The notes under the pieces are model-generated. The model ran no database searches. It had not been told where the DNA came from and worked only from the letters and a program-made list of their open reading frames with translations. Made by a program: the position numbers and the translations under genes. From positions 124,001 through 188,000 of the forward strand of contig JAUMUC010000001.1 of NCBI GenBank assembly GCA_030530865.1: DNA of 64,000 nucleotides. Direction: 5' to 3'. This document shows, one piece after another, positions 8,799 through 20,228 of this stretch. The stretch is from Lactobacillus sp. Its GTDB lineage: Bacteria; Bacillota; Bacilli; Lactobacillales; Lactobacillaceae. Each line of letters begins with the position of its first letter. Position 1 is the stretch's first letter.

Positions 8799-10802
8799 AT
8801 GATCATAAAAAAGAATAAGCAAAAATTTGAATTGGTATCAAAATATCAGCCAGCGGGTGATCAACAACAAGCAATTGATAAATTAACTGCTGGTTTTGAA
8901 AATGGCGTTCACCAACAAATTCTAGAAGGGGCTACTGGTACAGGTAAGACTTTTACCATGGCCAATATTATTAAGAATTTAAATAAGCCAACTTTAGTGA
9001 TAACTCACAATAAAACTTTAGTGGGACAATTATACAGTGAGTTTAAGGAATTTTTCCCTAAAAATGCGGTTGAATATTTTGTGTCATATTATGATTTTTA
9101 TCAACCCGAAGCTTATGTTCCATCATCAGATAGCTATATTGAAAAAGATGCCTCAATCAATGATGAAATTGACCAGATGCGGAATGCAACCACCAGTGCC
9201 TTAATGGAACGTAATGATGTGATTGTGGTGGCGTCAGTTTCTTGTATTTATGGTTTAGGGGATCCAGAAGAATATTCGAAAAGCACCTTGGTTATTCATG
9301 AAGGCCAGGAAATTGAACGCAACAACTTATTGCGTGACCTAGTGAATTTGCAATATGACCGCAATGATATTGATTTTCAACGTGGTTCTTTTAGAGTACG
9401 CGGAGATATTGTTGAAATTTTCCCAGCGGGTAATGCCAAGCAAGCATATCGAGTTGAGTTCTTTGGGGATGAAATCGATCGGATCGTTGCCGTTGACTCA
9501 TTGACTGGAGAAATTCAAGGCGAATATGAATCAGTATCATTGTTCCCAGCTACGCACTTTATGACCAATGAAGATCGGATGAAAAAGGCGATCAGCACCA
9601 TTAAAGAAGAACTGGATTTACAAGTTAAAAAGTTTGAAGGAGAAGGCAAACTCCTTGAAGCTCAACGCATTAAGCAAAGAACTAATTACGATATCGACAT
9701 GATGAGTGAATTGGGTTACACCAATGGGATTGAAAACTATTCTCGTCATATTGATCAAAGAAAGCCAGGCCAACCACCATATACTTTGTTAGATTTCTTC
9801 CCAGATGATTTTTTAATCTTAATCGATGAAAGTCACGCTACGATGCCAGAAATTGGAGCTATGTATCATGGTGACCGTAACCGTAAACAAACTCTGATTG
9901 ATTATGGTTTCAGATTGCCATCAGCTCAAGATAATCGTCCTTTAAAACTAGAAGAATTTGAAAAACATGTGAATAACATTTTATATGTTTCAGCTACACC
10001 GGGCGATTATGAATTAAATAAAACTAGTGCCGTAGTCGAACAAATCATTCGACCAACAGGATTGTTGGATCCGACTGTTGAAGTTCGACCAATTGAAGGG
10101 CAAATTGATGATTTAATTGGTGAAATTAATAAACGTGTTGAAAAACATGAAAGAGTTTTTGTCACCACGTTAACGAAAAAGATGGCGGAAGACTTTAGTG
10201 AATATCTAAAGGATATTGGGATCAAAGTCCGCTATTTGCACTCAGATATCAAGACGCTTGAACGGCTAGAAATTATTCGTGACTTACGTTTAGGAAAATT
10301 CGATGTTTTAGTCGGAATTAATTTGTTGAGAGAAGGAATCGATGTTCCCGAAGTATCACTAGTGGCCATCTTGGATGCCGACAAGGAAGGCTTTTTACGT
10401 AGCTATCGACCATTAGTACAAATGATGGGACGGGCTGCCAGAAATCAAAATGGTGCAGTTATCATGTACGCGGATCGCATTACTGATTCAATGAAGGCAG
10501 CGATGGATGCGACTAGACGTAGACGTGAATTGCAAATGCAATTTAACAAAGAGCATGGCATCACGCCAAAGACAATTATCAAGCCAATTAGAGATGTGAT
10601 TGCAGCAACCAAGAAGTCTAAGGGTACTGAAAAGGATACGCAATTTGAGGATTTGAACTTCGATGAATTAACTAAGAAGCAGAAGACTCAAATGATTAAA
10701 GACTTAACCGCTCAAATGGAAAATGCTGCGAAGAAACTTGATTTTGAACAAGCGGCACAGTTGCGGGATGCAATTTTAGAATTGGAAGGAAAGGCTAAAT
10801 AA
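8799..10802 (+). CDS. uvrB: UvrABC excision nuclease subunit B
   Basis: Damage-verification helicase-like subunit of nucleotide excision repair. Walker A GATGTGKT is near residue 45, the beta-hairpin region [12 protein letters not shown] follows, then the DEAD-like DESH motif, helicase motifs V/VI ([23 protein letters not shown]) and the C-terminal UVR coiled coil that binds UvrC. 667 residues, normal. GAGGTAAGCT precedes ATG 8799. Its TAA overlaps the uvrA ATG by one base, so the two are translationally coupled. I looked for a LexA box upstream and saw only a half site. Confidence 0.97.
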   Translation: MIIKKNKQKFELVSKYQPAGDQQQAIDKLTAGFENGVHQQILEGATGTGKTFTMANIIKNLNKPTLVITHNKTLVGQLYSEFKEFFPKNAVEYFVSYYDFYQPEAYVPSSDSYIEKDASINDEIDQMRNATTSALMERNDVIVVASVSCIYGLGDPEEYSKSTLVIHEGQEIERNNLLRDLVNLQYDRNDIDFQRGSFRVRGDIVEIFPAGNAKQAYRVEFFGDEIDRIVAVDSLTGEIQGEYESVSLFPATHFMTNEDRMKKAISTIKEELDLQVKKFEGEGKLLEAQRIKQRTNYDIDMMSELGYTNGIENYSRHIDQRKPGQPPYTLLDFFPDDFLILIDESHATMPEIGAMYHGDRNRKQTLIDYGFRLPSAQDNRPLKLEEFEKHVNNILYVSATPGDYELNKTSAVVEQIIRPTGLLDPTVEVRPIEGQIDDLIGEINKRVEKHERVFVTTLTKKMAEDFSEYLKDIGIKVRYLHSDIKTLERLEIIRDLRLGKFDVLVGINLLREGIDVPEVSLVAILDADKEGFLRSYRPLVQMMGRAARNQNGAVIMYADRITDSMKAAMDATRRRRELQMQFNKEHGITPKTIIKPIRDVIAATKKSKGTEKDTQFEDLNFDELTKKQKTQMIKDLTAQMENAAKKLDFEQAAQLRDAILELEGKAK

Positions 10803-13612
10803 TGAGTAACGATCAAATTCGGATTCGAGGTGCCAGAGAGCATAATCTCAAAAATGTTGATCTCGATATTCCTAAAAATAAATTAGTGGTAGTTACAGGT
10901 GTATCAGGCTCGGGTAAAAGTAGTCTAGCTTTTGACACCTTATATACCGAAGGACGTAGACGTTATGTTGAAAGTTTATCTAGTTATGCCAGACAGTTTT
11001 TAGGCCAATTAGACAAAGCCGATGTTGATAGTATTGATGGCCTTAATCCCGCAATTTCTATTGACCAAAAGACAACGTCACACAATCCACGTTCAACTGT
11101 TGGGACAGTTACTGAAATCAATGATTATCTTCGTTTGTTGTATGCTCGTGTTGGTACGCCAGTTTGTCCAAACGATGGCACACTCATCGAGCGTCAATCA
11201 GCAGAGCAAATGGTTGATCAAATTATGGAGTTACCTGAACGAAGTAAAATTCAATTGATTGCACCAGTGATTCGTGCAAAACGTGGTGCCCATCAAGCGG
11301 TTTTTGAAAGAATTCAACGACAAGGTTATGTCAGAATCATCGTTGATGGTGAAGCTCATGAAATTACCGATGATTTGAGCCTCAATAAAAATCAAAAGCA
11401 TGATATTTCAATTATTGTTGACCGTTTGGTTGTGAAAGAATCGATTCGTTCAAGATTATTTGATTCAGTAGAAACTGCGTTGAGATTATCTTCAGGCTAT
11501 TTGAATGTTGATGTGATCGGCAGTGAAATGCTCACCTTTTCTGAATTTTATGCTTGTCCTCTTTGTGGCTTTTCAGTGGGCGAAATGGAACCACGTTTAT
11601 TTAGTTTTAATGCACCATTTGGTGCCTGCCCAGATTGTGATGGTTTAGGAGCTAAGCTATCAGTTGATGTTGATAAAGTGGTACCAGATCAAGCTTTAAG
11701 CATCAAAAAAGGAGCTTTTGCACCATTTAGAAATAGCAAATATTATTCACAAGTTGTGGAACAAGTAGCTGAACAATTGGGGATTTCTGTGGATGATCCA
11801 TTTAAGAAAATTCCAAAGAAATTGCGTGACCAATTGCTTTATGGTACTAAAAAAGCCATTCACTTAGATATTGATGGGGATTTTGGCCGTTCTGAATCAA
11901 ATGAACCATTTGAAGGTGTTATCAACAACATTGATCGCCGTTATCACAGCCCAATGTCTAAGTTTATGCAAGAAACTTTGGGCAAGTTTTTCACAGAATT
12001 AACTTGTCAAACTTGCCATGGACAAAGATTGAATCCAAAACCATTGGCAGTTAAGATCATGGATCAAAACATTGCGGAAGTATCAGATTTATCAATCGAA
12101 GATGCGTTGGACTTTTTCAAAAATGTGCAATTATCAGAAGCTAAGACAATGATTGCTAAACCAATCTTGAAAGAAGTGATTGATCGCTTAAACTTCTTGA
12201 TTAGTGTAGGCTTAGACTATTTGACACTTTCTCGAAGTGCCAACACTTTATCTGGTGGTGAAGCTCAAAGAATTCGTTTGGCTACGCAAATTGGATCTAA
12301 CTTGAGTGGAGTTATGTATGTGCTTGATGAACCTTCAATTGGTTTGCACCAAAGAGATAACGATCGCTTGATTCAATCATTGAAGCGGATGCGTGATCTT
12401 GGCAACTCATTGATTGTGGTTGAACACGATGAAGAGACTATGCTTCAAGCAGATTATTTAGTTGATATGGGTCCTGAAGCCGGCGTTTACGGTGGTAAAG
12501 TAATGGCTAGTGGTACTCCTGAAGAAGTGATTCACAATCCTAACTCTTTAACTGGACAATATCTTTCAGGTAAAAAGAAGATTGAAGTTCCAGAAAAAAG
12601 ACGCAAGGGTTCAGGCAAGAAGCTAACTTTGTCTGGTGCAAGTGAAAACAATTTGAAGGACATTAAGGTGACTTTTCCACTAGGTGAAATGGTGGCAGTT
12701 ACTGGTGTCTCCGGATCTGGAAAATCAACTTTGGTTAACCAAATCTTGAAGCGGGCTCTTTTACAAAAAATTGCTAAGGGGACTGACAAACCAGGAAAAT
12801 ATAGTCGTTTGACTGGTTACCAGGCAATTGAAAAAGTAGTCGATATTGACCAAAGTCCAATCGGTCGTACACCACGTTCAAATCCAGCTACTTATACTGG
12901 AGTTTTTGATGATATTAGAGAGTTGTTTGCGAAAACAAATGAAGCTAATATGCGTGGTTACACCAAAGCACGTTTTTCTTTCAATGTGAAGGGCGGACGC
13001 TGTGAAACCTGTCATGGTGATGGAATCTTAAAAATTGAAATGAACTTCTTGCCAGATGTGTATGTTCCTTGTGAAGTTTGTCATGGCACTCGTTACAATT
13101 CTGAAACTTTAGAAGTTACTTATCATGAAAAAAATATTTCTGATGTTTTGAATATGACGGTTAAAGAAGCACTTGAATTTTTTGAAAAAGTGCCAAAAAT
13201 TGAACGTAAATTGCGGACAATCAGTGATGTCGGTTTAGGTTATGTTAAGTTGGGACAACCAGCAACAACTTTATCTGGTGGTGAAGCTCAACGGATGAAG
13301 TTGGCAAGTGAATTGCAAAAGACCAACACTGGCAATAACTTATATATTCTTGATGAACCAACCACTGGATTGCATAGTGAAGATATTCGTCAATTATTGG
13401 CCGTTTTAAGCCGTTTGGTTGATGAAGGAAACACGATGATTATCATTGAGCATAATCTTGATGTGATTAAAACTTGTGATTGGGTAATTGATTTAGGTCC
13501 CGAAGGTGGTCAAGGTGGTGGATTAGTGATTGCCACTGGTACCCCTGAAAAGGTAGCCAAAGTCAAGGAATCATACACAGGTCAATATCTGGCAAAAATT
13601 TTAAACAAATAG
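10802..13612 (+). CDS. uvrA: UvrABC excision nuclease subunit A
   Basis: DNA-damage recognition ATPase. It contains two ABC ATPase modules: Walker A GVSGSGKS near residue 32 and GVSGSGKST near residue 640, each with its LSGGEAQR signature, and the zinc fingers CPLC...CPDC, CQTC and CETCHGDG...CEVCHGTR. 936 residues, the normal size. It overlaps uvrB by one base. Confidence 0.98.
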   Translation: MSNDQIRIRGAREHNLKNVDLDIPKNKLVVVTGVSGSGKSSLAFDTLYTEGRRRYVESLSSYARQFLGQLDKADVDSIDGLNPAISIDQKTTSHNPRSTVGTVTEINDYLRLLYARVGTPVCPNDGTLIERQSAEQMVDQIMELPERSKIQLIAPVIRAKRGAHQAVFERIQRQGYVRIIVDGEAHEITDDLSLNKNQKHDISIIVDRLVVKESIRSRLFDSVETALRLSSGYLNVDVIGSEMLTFSEFYACPLCGFSVGEMEPRLFSFNAPFGACPDCDGLGAKLSVDVDKVVPDQALSIKKGAFAPFRNSKYYSQVVEQVAEQLGISVDDPFKKIPKKLRDQLLYGTKKAIHLDIDGDFGRSESNEPFEGVINNIDRRYHSPMSKFMQETLGKFFTELTCQTCHGQRLNPKPLAVKIMDQNIAEVSDLSIEDALDFFKNVQLSEAKTMIAKPILKEVIDRLNFLISVGLDYLTLSRSANTLSGGEAQRIRLATQIGSNLSGVMYVLDEPSIGLHQRDNDRLIQSLKRMRDLGNSLIVVEHDEETMLQADYLVDMGPEAGVYGGKVMASGTPEEVIHNPNSLTGQYLSGKKKIEVPEKRRKGSGKKLTLSGASENNLKDIKVTFPLGEMVAVTGVSGSGKSTLVNQILKRALLQKIAKGTDKPGKYSRLTGYQAIEKVVDIDQSPIGRTPRSNPATYTGVFDDIRELFAKTNEANMRGYTKARFSFNVKGGRCETCHGDGILKIEMNFLPDVYVPCEVCHGTRYNSETLEVTYHEKNISDVLNMTVKEALEFFEKVPKIERKLRTISDVGLGYVKLGQPATTLSGGEAQRMKLASELQKTNTGNNLYILDEPTTGLHSEDIRQLLAVLSRLVDEGNTMIIIEHNLDVIKTCDWVIDLGPEGGQGGGLVIATGTPEKVAKVKESYTGQYLAKILNK

Positions 13613-13663
13613 CCTTTTGTTTAGTACAATAATTATAGGCAGTTTGGAAAAGAAGGTGGAACG

Positions 13664-14536
13664 ATGGAAAAGCAAAAGAAACAATTGTTGATAATTACTG
13701 GGATGAGTGGTGCTGGTAAGACAGTTGCTAGTCATGTTCTAGAAGATATCGGTTATTTTGTTGTTGATAATTTACCACCAAAATTACTAACAAGCTTTTG
13801 GGATTTGATGATTACCAGTGATGAATTTGATCGTGTAGCCATCGTGATTGACTTGCGAGTTAAGGATTTTTACAAAGACTTACTTGATGAAGTCAATTCC
13901 TTGGAGGACAACAGCCATATTTATGCGAACCTGTTGTTCTTAGATTGTAATAACGAGACTTTGGTTGCTCGTTACAAAGAAAGTCGACGCTTGCCACCAT
14001 TGGCTACTAATGGACGCTTGCTAGACGGAATTGAAGAAGAACGAGCAATCGTTTCTCCTTTGAAAAATCGGGCAAATTATTTAGTAGATACGTCCGATTT
14101 ATCCACCAAAGAATTAAAAGCAAAATTAATTAAGCTTTTTAGTGATCACGAAAAGAAGCCATTTACCATTGAAGTCATGTCATTTGGTTTTAAATATGGT
14201 ATTCCAATTGACGCTGATATTGTGATGGACGTTCGCTTTTTGCCAAACCCATTTTATCTACCAGAGCTTAGACCGTTTACTGGCTTAGACCGTCGAGTCT
14301 TTGACTATGTGATGGAAAAGCCTGAGACGGAGGAGTTTTATCAAAAATTATTGGCGTTAATGAAAACGGCGATTCCAGGATATGTTAAAGAAGGTAAAGA
14401 AAAATTGACGATTGCAATTGGTTGTACTGGTGGACAACACCGTAGTGTTTCAATTGCCCAACAATTAGCAAGAGACCTTTCCAAAGACTATTCTGTGGGA
14501 GTTACTCACCGTGAAATTGGACGCTATAGAAAGTAG
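13664..14536 (+). CDS. rapZ: RNase adapter / nucleotide-binding protein RapZ (YvcJ)
   Basis: P-loop protein; in enterobacteria RapZ guides RNase E to the GlmZ small RNA and senses glucosamine 6-phosphate, while in Firmicutes the YvcJ orthologue hydrolyses nucleotides and affects competence. Walker A GMSGAGKT is at residues 13-20, and the conserved C-terminal domain has FGFKYGIP, DVRFLPNPFY and IGCTGGQHRSV. 290 residues. AGAAGGTGGAACG precedes the ATG. It starts the conserved rapZ-yvcK-whiA operon. No enterobacterial-type GlmZ RNA was seen near glmS in this window. Confidence 0.95.
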   Translation: MEKQKKQLLIITGMSGAGKTVASHVLEDIGYFVVDNLPPKLLTSFWDLMITSDEFDRVAIVIDLRVKDFYKDLLDEVNSLEDNSHIYANLLFLDCNNETLVARYKESRRLPPLATNGRLLDGIEEERAIVSPLKNRANYLVDTSDLSTKELKAKLIKLFSDHEKKPFTIEVMSFGFKYGIPIDADIVMDVRFLPNPFYLPELRPFTGLDRRVFDYVMEKPETEEFYQKLLALMKTAIPGYVKEGKEKLTIAIGCTGGQHRSVSIAQQLARDLSKDYSVGVTHREIGRYRK

Positions 14537-14547
14537 GTAAAACATAG

Positions 14548-15576
14548 ATGACCTATGGTGAATCTAGGATTATTAGGGTAATTAAGGCCCGCCGACCAAA
14601 AGTTGTAGTTATTGGTGGTGGGACTGGATTGCCGGTCATTTTAAACGCACTTAAAGATAAAAATGCTGAAATTACTGCGATTGTTACAGTTTCAGATGAT
14701 GGGGGATCTTCAAGAGCGATTAGAGATTATATTAACGTTGTGCCTCCTGGAGATATCCGGAATGTTTTGGCATCTTTAAGTGACTTGCCCCAAAAACAAA
14801 AAGAGATTTTCCAATATCGGTTTGATTCAAATGACTCATTTTTCTCAGGCCACGCGATTGGTAACTTGATTATTGCTGCCTTAAATGAAATGCGAGGCAA
14901 TATTTTTGATGCAGTTCAAGAGCTATCAAAAATGATGAAAATTGATGGCAATGTTTTTCCGGCAGCCAATGAACCTTTAACTTTGAATGCAGAATTTACT
15001 GATGGCACCATCGAACATGGCGAAACTGAAATCACCAGTAAGCACAAACAAATTAAAAGAATTTGGGTAACTGATGCCCAAGGACGTAATCCTAAGAGTG
15101 TCCTTCCGGTATTAGCTGCCATTATGCAAGCTGATGCAGTTGTATTAGGACCCGGATCTTTATTTACTTCAATCTTGCCAAACTTGATGATCCCTGAATT
15201 GGGTGAAGCTGTTCGTCAAACGCAAGCTGAAGTAATTTATATTTGCAACATCATGACGCAACAAGGTGAAACAGATCACTTTACTGATAGTCAACATGTG
15301 AAAGTGATTAATGAACACTTAGGTGGACACTACATTGATACCGCCCTTGTTAACGGTGCAAAAGTTGATATGAGTTTATTTGATCCGAACGACTATGATG
15401 CATATCTTGAACCGGTAAAAAATGATTTTGCCGGCTTGAACGAACAAGAATGTCGGGTTATTACCAATGATTTTATTAATCAACATTCTGGTTTAGTTTT
15501 CCACGATGGACAAAAAGTAGCAAAAGAAATTATCGATTTAGCCTTTGAAGCTATGTCACGAAAGAGGAATCTATAA
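14548..15576 (+). CDS. yvcK: Gluconeogenesis factor YvcK / UDP-sugar-binding protein
   Basis: CofD-like Rossmann protein needed for growth on gluconeogenic substrates and for cell-wall integrity in Bacillus and Listeria; it binds UDP-sugars. The N-terminal [13 protein letters not shown] loop is near residues 20-32, then [22 protein letters not shown] and [13 protein letters not shown], all diagnostic. 342 residues. It lies 11 bases after rapZ and shares one base with whiA. The ribosome-binding site before ATG 14548 is weak, so coupling to rapZ is likely. Confidence 0.95.
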   Translation: MTYGESRIIRVIKARRPKVVVIGGGTGLPVILNALKDKNAEITAIVTVSDDGGSSRAIRDYINVVPPGDIRNVLASLSDLPQKQKEIFQYRFDSNDSFFSGHAIGNLIIAALNEMRGNIFDAVQELSKMMKIDGNVFPAANEPLTLNAEFTDGTIEHGETEITSKHKQIKRIWVTDAQGRNPKSVLPVLAAIMQADAVVLGPGSLFTSILPNLMIPELGEAVRQTQAEVIYICNIMTQQGETDHFTDSQHVKVINEHLGGHYIDTALVNGAKVDMSLFDPNDYDAYLEPVKNDFAGLNEQECRVITNDFINQHSGLVFHDGQKVAKEIIDLAFEAMSRKRNL

Positions 15577-16517
15577 TGGCAAGTTATGCTAGCGAAGTTA
15601 AAAAAGAACTGACTGCTTTGGAAGTTCACCCTGAACATGCTAAAGCCGAACTAGCAGCGTTTTTACGAATGAATGGTGTGTTGCACCTTTATCGCAATAA
15701 CTTGAGTTTAGATATTACGACAGAAAATCCGGCGATTGCTCGTCGAATTTTTTCGTTAATCAAGTTAGCCTATCATCTAGAACCAACTTTGATTGTTTCT
15801 AGAAAAATGAAACTAAAGAAAAATAATCAATATTTGGTTAGACTAGCAGTACAAGTCCGTGAGATTATGGCTGACTTAGGTATTTATGACCAAGAACAAG
15901 GCTTTATTACCAACATTCCTAAGAAGATCATGGACTCTGAACAAAGAGCGATGTCTTATTTACGTGGAGCTTTTTTAGCTGGAGGAAGTGTTAATAACCC
16001 TGAAACTAGTCGTTACCACTTAGAAATTTATTCAACTTATGAAAATCACAACCAAGACTTATTGGAATTGATGAATTCTCGTTTTAATTTGAATGCTAAG
16101 GGGACAGATCGACGTCGGGGTTACATCGTTTATCTAAAAGAAGCTGAAAAAATTGGGGACTTTCTGCATATAGTTGGTGCACTCAATGCGATGCTGGCCT
16201 TTGAAGATTTACGAATTATGCGGGATATGCGAAATTCAGTTAACCGTTTAGTTAACTGTGATACTGCCAATTTGAAGAAAACAGCCAGTGCTAGTGCTAA
16301 ACAAGTAGAAGATATTCAGTTAATTGCCCAAGAAATTGGTTTAGATAATTTGGATGAAAAATTAGCTAGCGTGGCTAGATTTCGACTTGATAACCCAGAA
16401 ATGAGTTTGAAAGAATTAGCGGCAAATTTACCTGGTGGACCTATTTCAAAATCGGGGATTAACCACCGAATTCAGAAATTAAAAGCAATGGCAAATAAAC
16501 TAAGAGCGACTGATTAG
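15576..16517 (+). CDS. whiA: Sporulation-type regulator WhiA (LAGLIDADG-fold DNA-binding protein)
   Basis: DNA-binding protein with a degenerate homing-endonuclease domain and a C-terminal helix-turn-helix; in Firmicutes it influences cell division and chromosome segregation. The N-terminal [10 protein letters not shown], the [14 protein letters not shown] loop and the C-terminal helices [16 protein letters not shown] are visible. 313 residues. The ATG overlaps the yvcK stop by one base (TAATG). The terminator stem includes its own stop codon. Confidence 0.96.
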   Translation: MASYASEVKKELTALEVHPEHAKAELAAFLRMNGVLHLYRNNLSLDITTENPAIARRIFSLIKLAYHLEPTLIVSRKMKLKKNNQYLVRLAVQVREIMADLGIYDQEQGFITNIPKKIMDSEQRAMSYLRGAFLAGGSVNNPETSRYHLEIYSTYENHNQDLLELMNSRFNLNAKGTDRRRGYIVYLKEAEKIGDFLHIVGALNAMLAFEDLRIMRDMRNSVNRLVNCDTANLKKTASASAKQVEDIQLIAQEIGLDNLDEKLASVARFRLDNPEMSLKELAANLPGGPISKSGINHRIQKLKAMANKLRATD

Positions 16518-16527
16518 TCGCTTTTTC
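16505..16527 (+). terminator. Rho-independent terminator overlapping the whiA stop codon
   Basis: Seven-base stem AGCGACT / AGTCGCT with a GATT loop and T tract; the 5' arm encodes the last whiA residues. Confidence 0.82.
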
Positions 16528-16599
16528 TTATGCTTAAATAACCAAAAGTAATTTGAATAGTGATATTATTAATACTATGAACTAAACAGGAGTGATTTA

Positions 16600-18066
16600 A
16601 TGAATAAAAAAATTGGCGTGACAGCCTTAATTTTGATGATTTTTAGTAGTATTTTTGGCTTCGCCAATTCAGCAGTAGCGTATTTACAAATGGGTTATGC
16701 CAGCATCATTTGGTATATCTTAGCTGCTATTTTGTTCTTCTTGCCAGTATCTTTAATGATTGCAGAATACGGTTCGACTTTTAAAGATGCATCTGGTGGC
16801 TTATATTCTTGGATGAAAGAAACAGTAGGTGAAAAGGTCGCCTTTTGTGGTACTTTCATCTGGATCTCAGCTTGGATTATTTGGCTGGTTGCTACTTCCA
16901 ATAAGATTTACATCACACTTTCAAGTTTTTTATTTGGCAAGGATTTAACCCAATCAATTTCAATCTTTGGTTTAAATGCAACTGCCAGTTTGGGGCTACT
17001 TGCTATTTTGTGGATGTTGATTTTAACTGCCTTAGCCAAAAGAGGTACAGGCATCATTTCTAAAGTATCAAGCATTGGTGGTACTTTTACCACTGCGATG
17101 ATTGGTGTATTCTTGGTCGCAAGTATTGTCATTATCATCATGAATCATGGTCATTTGGCAGAACCAATTAGCTTTAATAGCTTCATTAAATCACCTAATC
17201 CACAATTTAATACAACTTCAGCTACATTGGGCTTTGTCGTTTATGCGATTTTTGCCTATGCCGGCATGGAATCATTTGGTGGCTTGACTGATAGTTTAGA
17301 TAAACCCGAAAAGACCTTCCCACGTGGATTACTTTTTGCTAGTTTATTTATCGCAATTGCCTACAGTTTGATGATTTTCTTGTGGGGATGCACCACTAAT
17401 TGGAGAACTGTTTTAGGTAGAAACAATATCACAATTGGTAACGTTACCTTTTACATGATGAAAAGTTTAGGATTTACCTTTGGTCAAAGTTTACATCTTG
17501 GAAATTCTACATCAATGATGCTTGGTGATTGGTTTATGAGATTTACTGCATTTGGTAATTTCATTGGCTATATCGGTAGTATGTTTGTCCTAGTTTATAC
17601 TCCAATTAAGTCATTTATTCTTGGAAGTAAAGACTTATGGAGTGAAAAGGTTGTTAAACTAAACAAACATGGAATTCCAGCTACTGCCTTAAACTATCAA
17701 GCTATTTTGGTTTGTGTAATTTTGTTTTTAGTATCATTTGGTGGTAGCAACGCTCAAGTTTTCTACACAATTTTGACTGATATGTCTAATATTGCAACTT
17801 GCGTACCATATTTATTCTTGGTAGCTGCTTTTCCATTTTTTAAGAAAAAGGGATACAAGCAAAGCTTCGAAGTCTTTAAAAATCAAAAAATTACTGTTTT
17901 TGTGACAGTCATTACTATGCTTGTCTTGATTAGTGGTATCTTATTCACTTGCATTGACCCAATCGTGCAACATCAATATCAAACTGCTTTTTGGACCATC
18001 ATTAGACCAATTTTCTTTGGAGTATTAGCATTGATTATCTACAGTAGAGCGAAAAAACAAAAATAA
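16600..18066 (+). CDS. Amino acid permease, APC superfamily (YjeM-like)
   Basis: About twelve hydrophobic membrane segments over 488 residues. The first helix (SSIFGFANSAVAYLQMGYAS) and AEYGSTFKDASGGLYSWMKE match the glutamate/GABA-antiporter branch, and the whole resembles the YjeM group. Substrate cannot be told from sequence. ATG 16600 follows ACAGGAGTGATTTA. It is a single-gene unit: whiA's terminator is upstream and its own terminator (18065-18102) directly follows the stop. Confidence 0.85.
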   Translation: MNKKIGVTALILMIFSSIFGFANSAVAYLQMGYASIIWYILAAILFFLPVSLMIAEYGSTFKDASGGLYSWMKETVGEKVAFCGTFIWISAWIIWLVATSNKIYITLSSFLFGKDLTQSISIFGLNATASLGLLAILWMLILTALAKRGTGIISKVSSIGGTFTTAMIGVFLVASIVIIIMNHGHLAEPISFNSFIKSPNPQFNTTSATLGFVVYAIFAYAGMESFGGLTDSLDKPEKTFPRGLLFASLFIAIAYSLMIFLWGCTTNWRTVLGRNNITIGNVTFYMMKSLGFTFGQSLHLGNSTSMMLGDWFMRFTAFGNFIGYIGSMFVLVYTPIKSFILGSKDLWSEKVVKLNKHGIPATALNYQAILVCVILFLVSFGGSNAQVFYTILTDMSNIATCVPYLFLVAAFPFFKKKGYKQSFEVFKNQKITVFVTVITMLVLISGILFTCIDPIVQHQYQTAFWTIIRPIFFGVLALIIYSRAKKQK

Positions 18067-18102
18067 AAAAAGGATCTGAATTTCAGATCCCTTTTTATTT
18101 GA
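18065..18102 (+). repeat. 38-bp direct repeat, copy 1 (terminator of the permease)
   Basis: Seven A, the hairpin GGATCTGAA...TTCAGATCC (perfect 9-base stem on a one-base core), then a T-rich tract ending ATTTGA. Copy 2 at 20191-20228 matches at 36 of 38 positions. The two copies bracket the DUF3737-patB gene pair. Both copies look functional as terminators. Confidence 0.9.
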
Positions 18103-18152
18103 CCTAAACCCAACTTTAGCTTGTATATTAATCTTAAGAAGGGGTGATTAAA

Positions 18153-19031
18153 TTGCTGACAATTAATAATCGAATTTTTGGTGGCGAAAGACCATTATAT
18201 GGACTACATGATGCAGACTTAAAGTTTGTTACATTTATAAATGGGGAGTCACCACTGAAAGAAACTAATAATTTAAGTTTGGATAAAGTAACTTTTCAAT
18301 ATAAATATCCCTTGTGGAATGCTAATAATATCAAAGTGACCGATTCAATTTTCGAAGAAATGAGTCGTAGTGGAATTTGGTATACCAATAATATCGAGAT
18401 TACCAATTCTGAATTCCAAAGCCCTAAGATGTTTAGAAGAAGCAATAATATTAAATTAGATAATGTTCACTTTTCTGATGCCGAAGAAGCCTTTTGGGAA
18501 TGCAGTCATATCGAAATTAATAATGTCTCAGCAGCAGGCAATTATTTGTTTAAAAATTCATCTGACATTCAAGTTGATCATTTAAATTTGATTGGCAATT
18601 ATGCTTTTGATGGTGCTAAAAATGTGACAATTACCAACTCTAAGCTAGTTTCAAAAGATTGCTTTTGGAATTCTGAAAATGTTCTGGTAAAAAATTGCAT
18701 CATTGATGGTGAATACTTAGCTTGGCATGCTCGCAATATCAAATTTGAAAATTGTTATATTCAATCTGATCAAGGCCTAAATTATGTTGATCAATTGACG
18801 ATTAGACATTCTAATTTTATCAATAGCAAATTGCTGTTTGAGTATTGTCATGACTTAGATGCAGAAATTAATGGTGATCTAACTTCAATTAAAAATCCAT
18901 ATAGTGGAAAGATTTCTTGTGACAAGATTGAATTAGCAATTATTGATCCAAATAGAATAGATCCAACAAAAGTTAAATTGCTAGCTAAGGTAATAAAAAA
19001 GTTGGATAATGATCCTAATCCAAATGAATAA
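18153..19031 (+). CDS. DUF3737-family right-handed beta-helix protein
   Basis: About 292 residues, no signal peptide, built almost wholly of about 20-residue coils with the recurring pattern NNI-x-I-x-(N/D)-x-x-F: NNLSLDKVTF, NNIKVTDSIF, NNIEITNSEF, NNIKLDNVHF, SHIEINNVSA, KNVTITNSKL, ENVLVKNCII, RNIKFENCYI. This regular spacing predicts a parallel beta-helix resembling pentapeptide or pectate-lyase folds; function is unknown. TTG 18153 is correctly spaced from AAGGGGTGA; the GTG at 18144 lies within that site. patB follows after 13 bases, so the two are probably cotranscribed, and the pair is framed by a 38-bp direct repeat. Confidence 0.8.
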   Translation: MLTINNRIFGGERPLYGLHDADLKFVTFINGESPLKETNNLSLDKVTFQYKYPLWNANNIKVTDSIFEEMSRSGIWYTNNIEITNSEFQSPKMFRRSNNIKLDNVHFSDAEEAFWECSHIEINNVSAAGNYLFKNSSDIQVDHLNLIGNYAFDGAKNVTITNSKLVSKDCFWNSENVLVKNCIIDGEYLAWHARNIKFENCYIQSDQGLNYVDQLTIRHSNFINSKLLFEYCHDLDAEINGDLTSIKNPYSGKISCDKIELAIIDPNRIDPTKVKLLAKVIKKLDNDPNPNE

Positions 19032-19044
19032 GAGGGTGTGAGTT

Positions 19045-20205
19045 TTGCCAAAATATGATTTTGAAACAATTATTGATCGTAAACATACTAATTCTTGGAA
19101 ATGGCAAGTTAAAGATAATGAACTACCTATGACTACTGCAGATATGGACTTTAAAGTTGCTCCAGAAATATTGCAAGCGATGCGATCCAAAATTGATTTA
19201 GCTGCATTTGGTTATGAGTATCCGACAGACGAGTACTTTGAAGCAGTTAGTTCATGGTATAAAAGGGTCCATCATTGTGATATTTCACCAAAAACAATGC
19301 GTTTTGCAACGGGAGTAATTCCCGCTTTAACTGCTACAGTTAACTACTTCACGCAAACTGGTGATAACGTGGTCGTGATGACGCCTGTCTATAATATTTT
19401 TTACAATTCAATTGAAAACTCTGGCCGACACGTTTTGGCAAATGAGTTGCAATATCATGATTTTCAGTATTCGATAGATTGGCCAGATTTAGAGAAAAAG
19501 CTAGCAGATCCATTGACTACAATGATGATTATTTGCAATCCACATAATCCAATTGGCCATATTTGGAGCAAAAATGATTTAGAAAGAATGCTTTCTTTAG
19601 CGAAACAAAATCATGTTCTGGTAGTTTCAGATGAAATTCATGGTGATTTGGCACTTGAGGGAGATTATGTTCCAACTTTTTCATTAGCGGATCAATATAC
19701 TGAAAACTTAATTGCCTTAGTTTCGACTTCGAAAACTTTTAACTTGGCTAGCTTACATGCTGCAACTGGGATTGTGAAAAATCCAAATTTATTAGCGAAG
19801 TTTGATCGTGCCATCAATAAGTACGAAGTAGCTGAACCTAATCTATTAGCTATTCCAGCAACAATTGCCGCTTACGAAAAAGGCGATGAATGGCTTAAAG
19901 AATTAAAGGAGGTATTGCGTCAAAATCGCAGCTTACTTATTAATGAACTTTCCAAGATAAGCCCAAAGCTTAAGGTTGTTGACGGACAGGCTAGCTATTT
20001 GGCATGGATAGATATTAGTATACTTGAAATGTCAGCAACTGAATTCTGTCAACTTTTGCGTGAAGAAACCGGACTATTGGTTACACCAGGTTCTGTTTAT
20101 CATGGAAACGGTGATAAATTTATCAGAATGAATTTGGCATATCCGCCAAAGCAATTTATGGACGGTGTTGATCGACTAATTTTAGGTATCAAAAAAAGGA
20201 TCTGA
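19045..20205 (+). CDS. patB: MalY/PatB family pyridoxal-phosphate aminotransferase / cystathionine beta-lyase
   Basis: Fold-type I PLP enzyme; family members cleave cystathionine or cysteine (C-S lyase) or act as aminotransferases. The N-terminal MTTADMDFKVAPEI, the CNPHNPIGHIW loop, SDEIHGDL (Asp contacting the pyridine nitrogen) and Lys230 in STSKTFNLASLH, which forms the Schiff base, are present. 386 residues, full length. TTG start after GAGGGTGTGAG. The last codons (KKRI-stop) lie inside repeat copy 2. Its exact reaction cannot be fixed from sequence. Confidence 0.88.
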   Translation: MPKYDFETIIDRKHTNSWKWQVKDNELPMTTADMDFKVAPEILQAMRSKIDLAAFGYEYPTDEYFEAVSSWYKRVHHCDISPKTMRFATGVIPALTATVNYFTQTGDNVVVMTPVYNIFYNSIENSGRHVLANELQYHDFQYSIDWPDLEKKLADPLTTMMIICNPHNPIGHIWSKNDLERMLSLAKQNHVLVVSDEIHGDLALEGDYVPTFSLADQYTENLIALVSTSKTFNLASLHAATGIVKNPNLLAKFDRAINKYEVAEPNLLAIPATIAAYEKGDEWLKELKEVLRQNRSLLINELSKISPKLKVVDGQASYLAWIDISILEMSATEFCQLLREETGLLVTPGSVYHGNGDKFIRMNLAYPPKQFMDGVDRLILGIKKRI

Positions 20206-20228
20206 ATTTCATATCCTTTTTTATTTGA
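20191..20228 (+). repeat. 38-bp direct repeat, copy 2 (bidirectional terminator, patB and clpP)
   Basis: Differs from copy 1 (18065-18102) by T for G at 20212 and T for C at 20217; the first change costs one stem pair. It contains the patB stop codon and ends exactly next to the clpP stop (20229), so it serves both converging genes. Confidence 0.9.
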
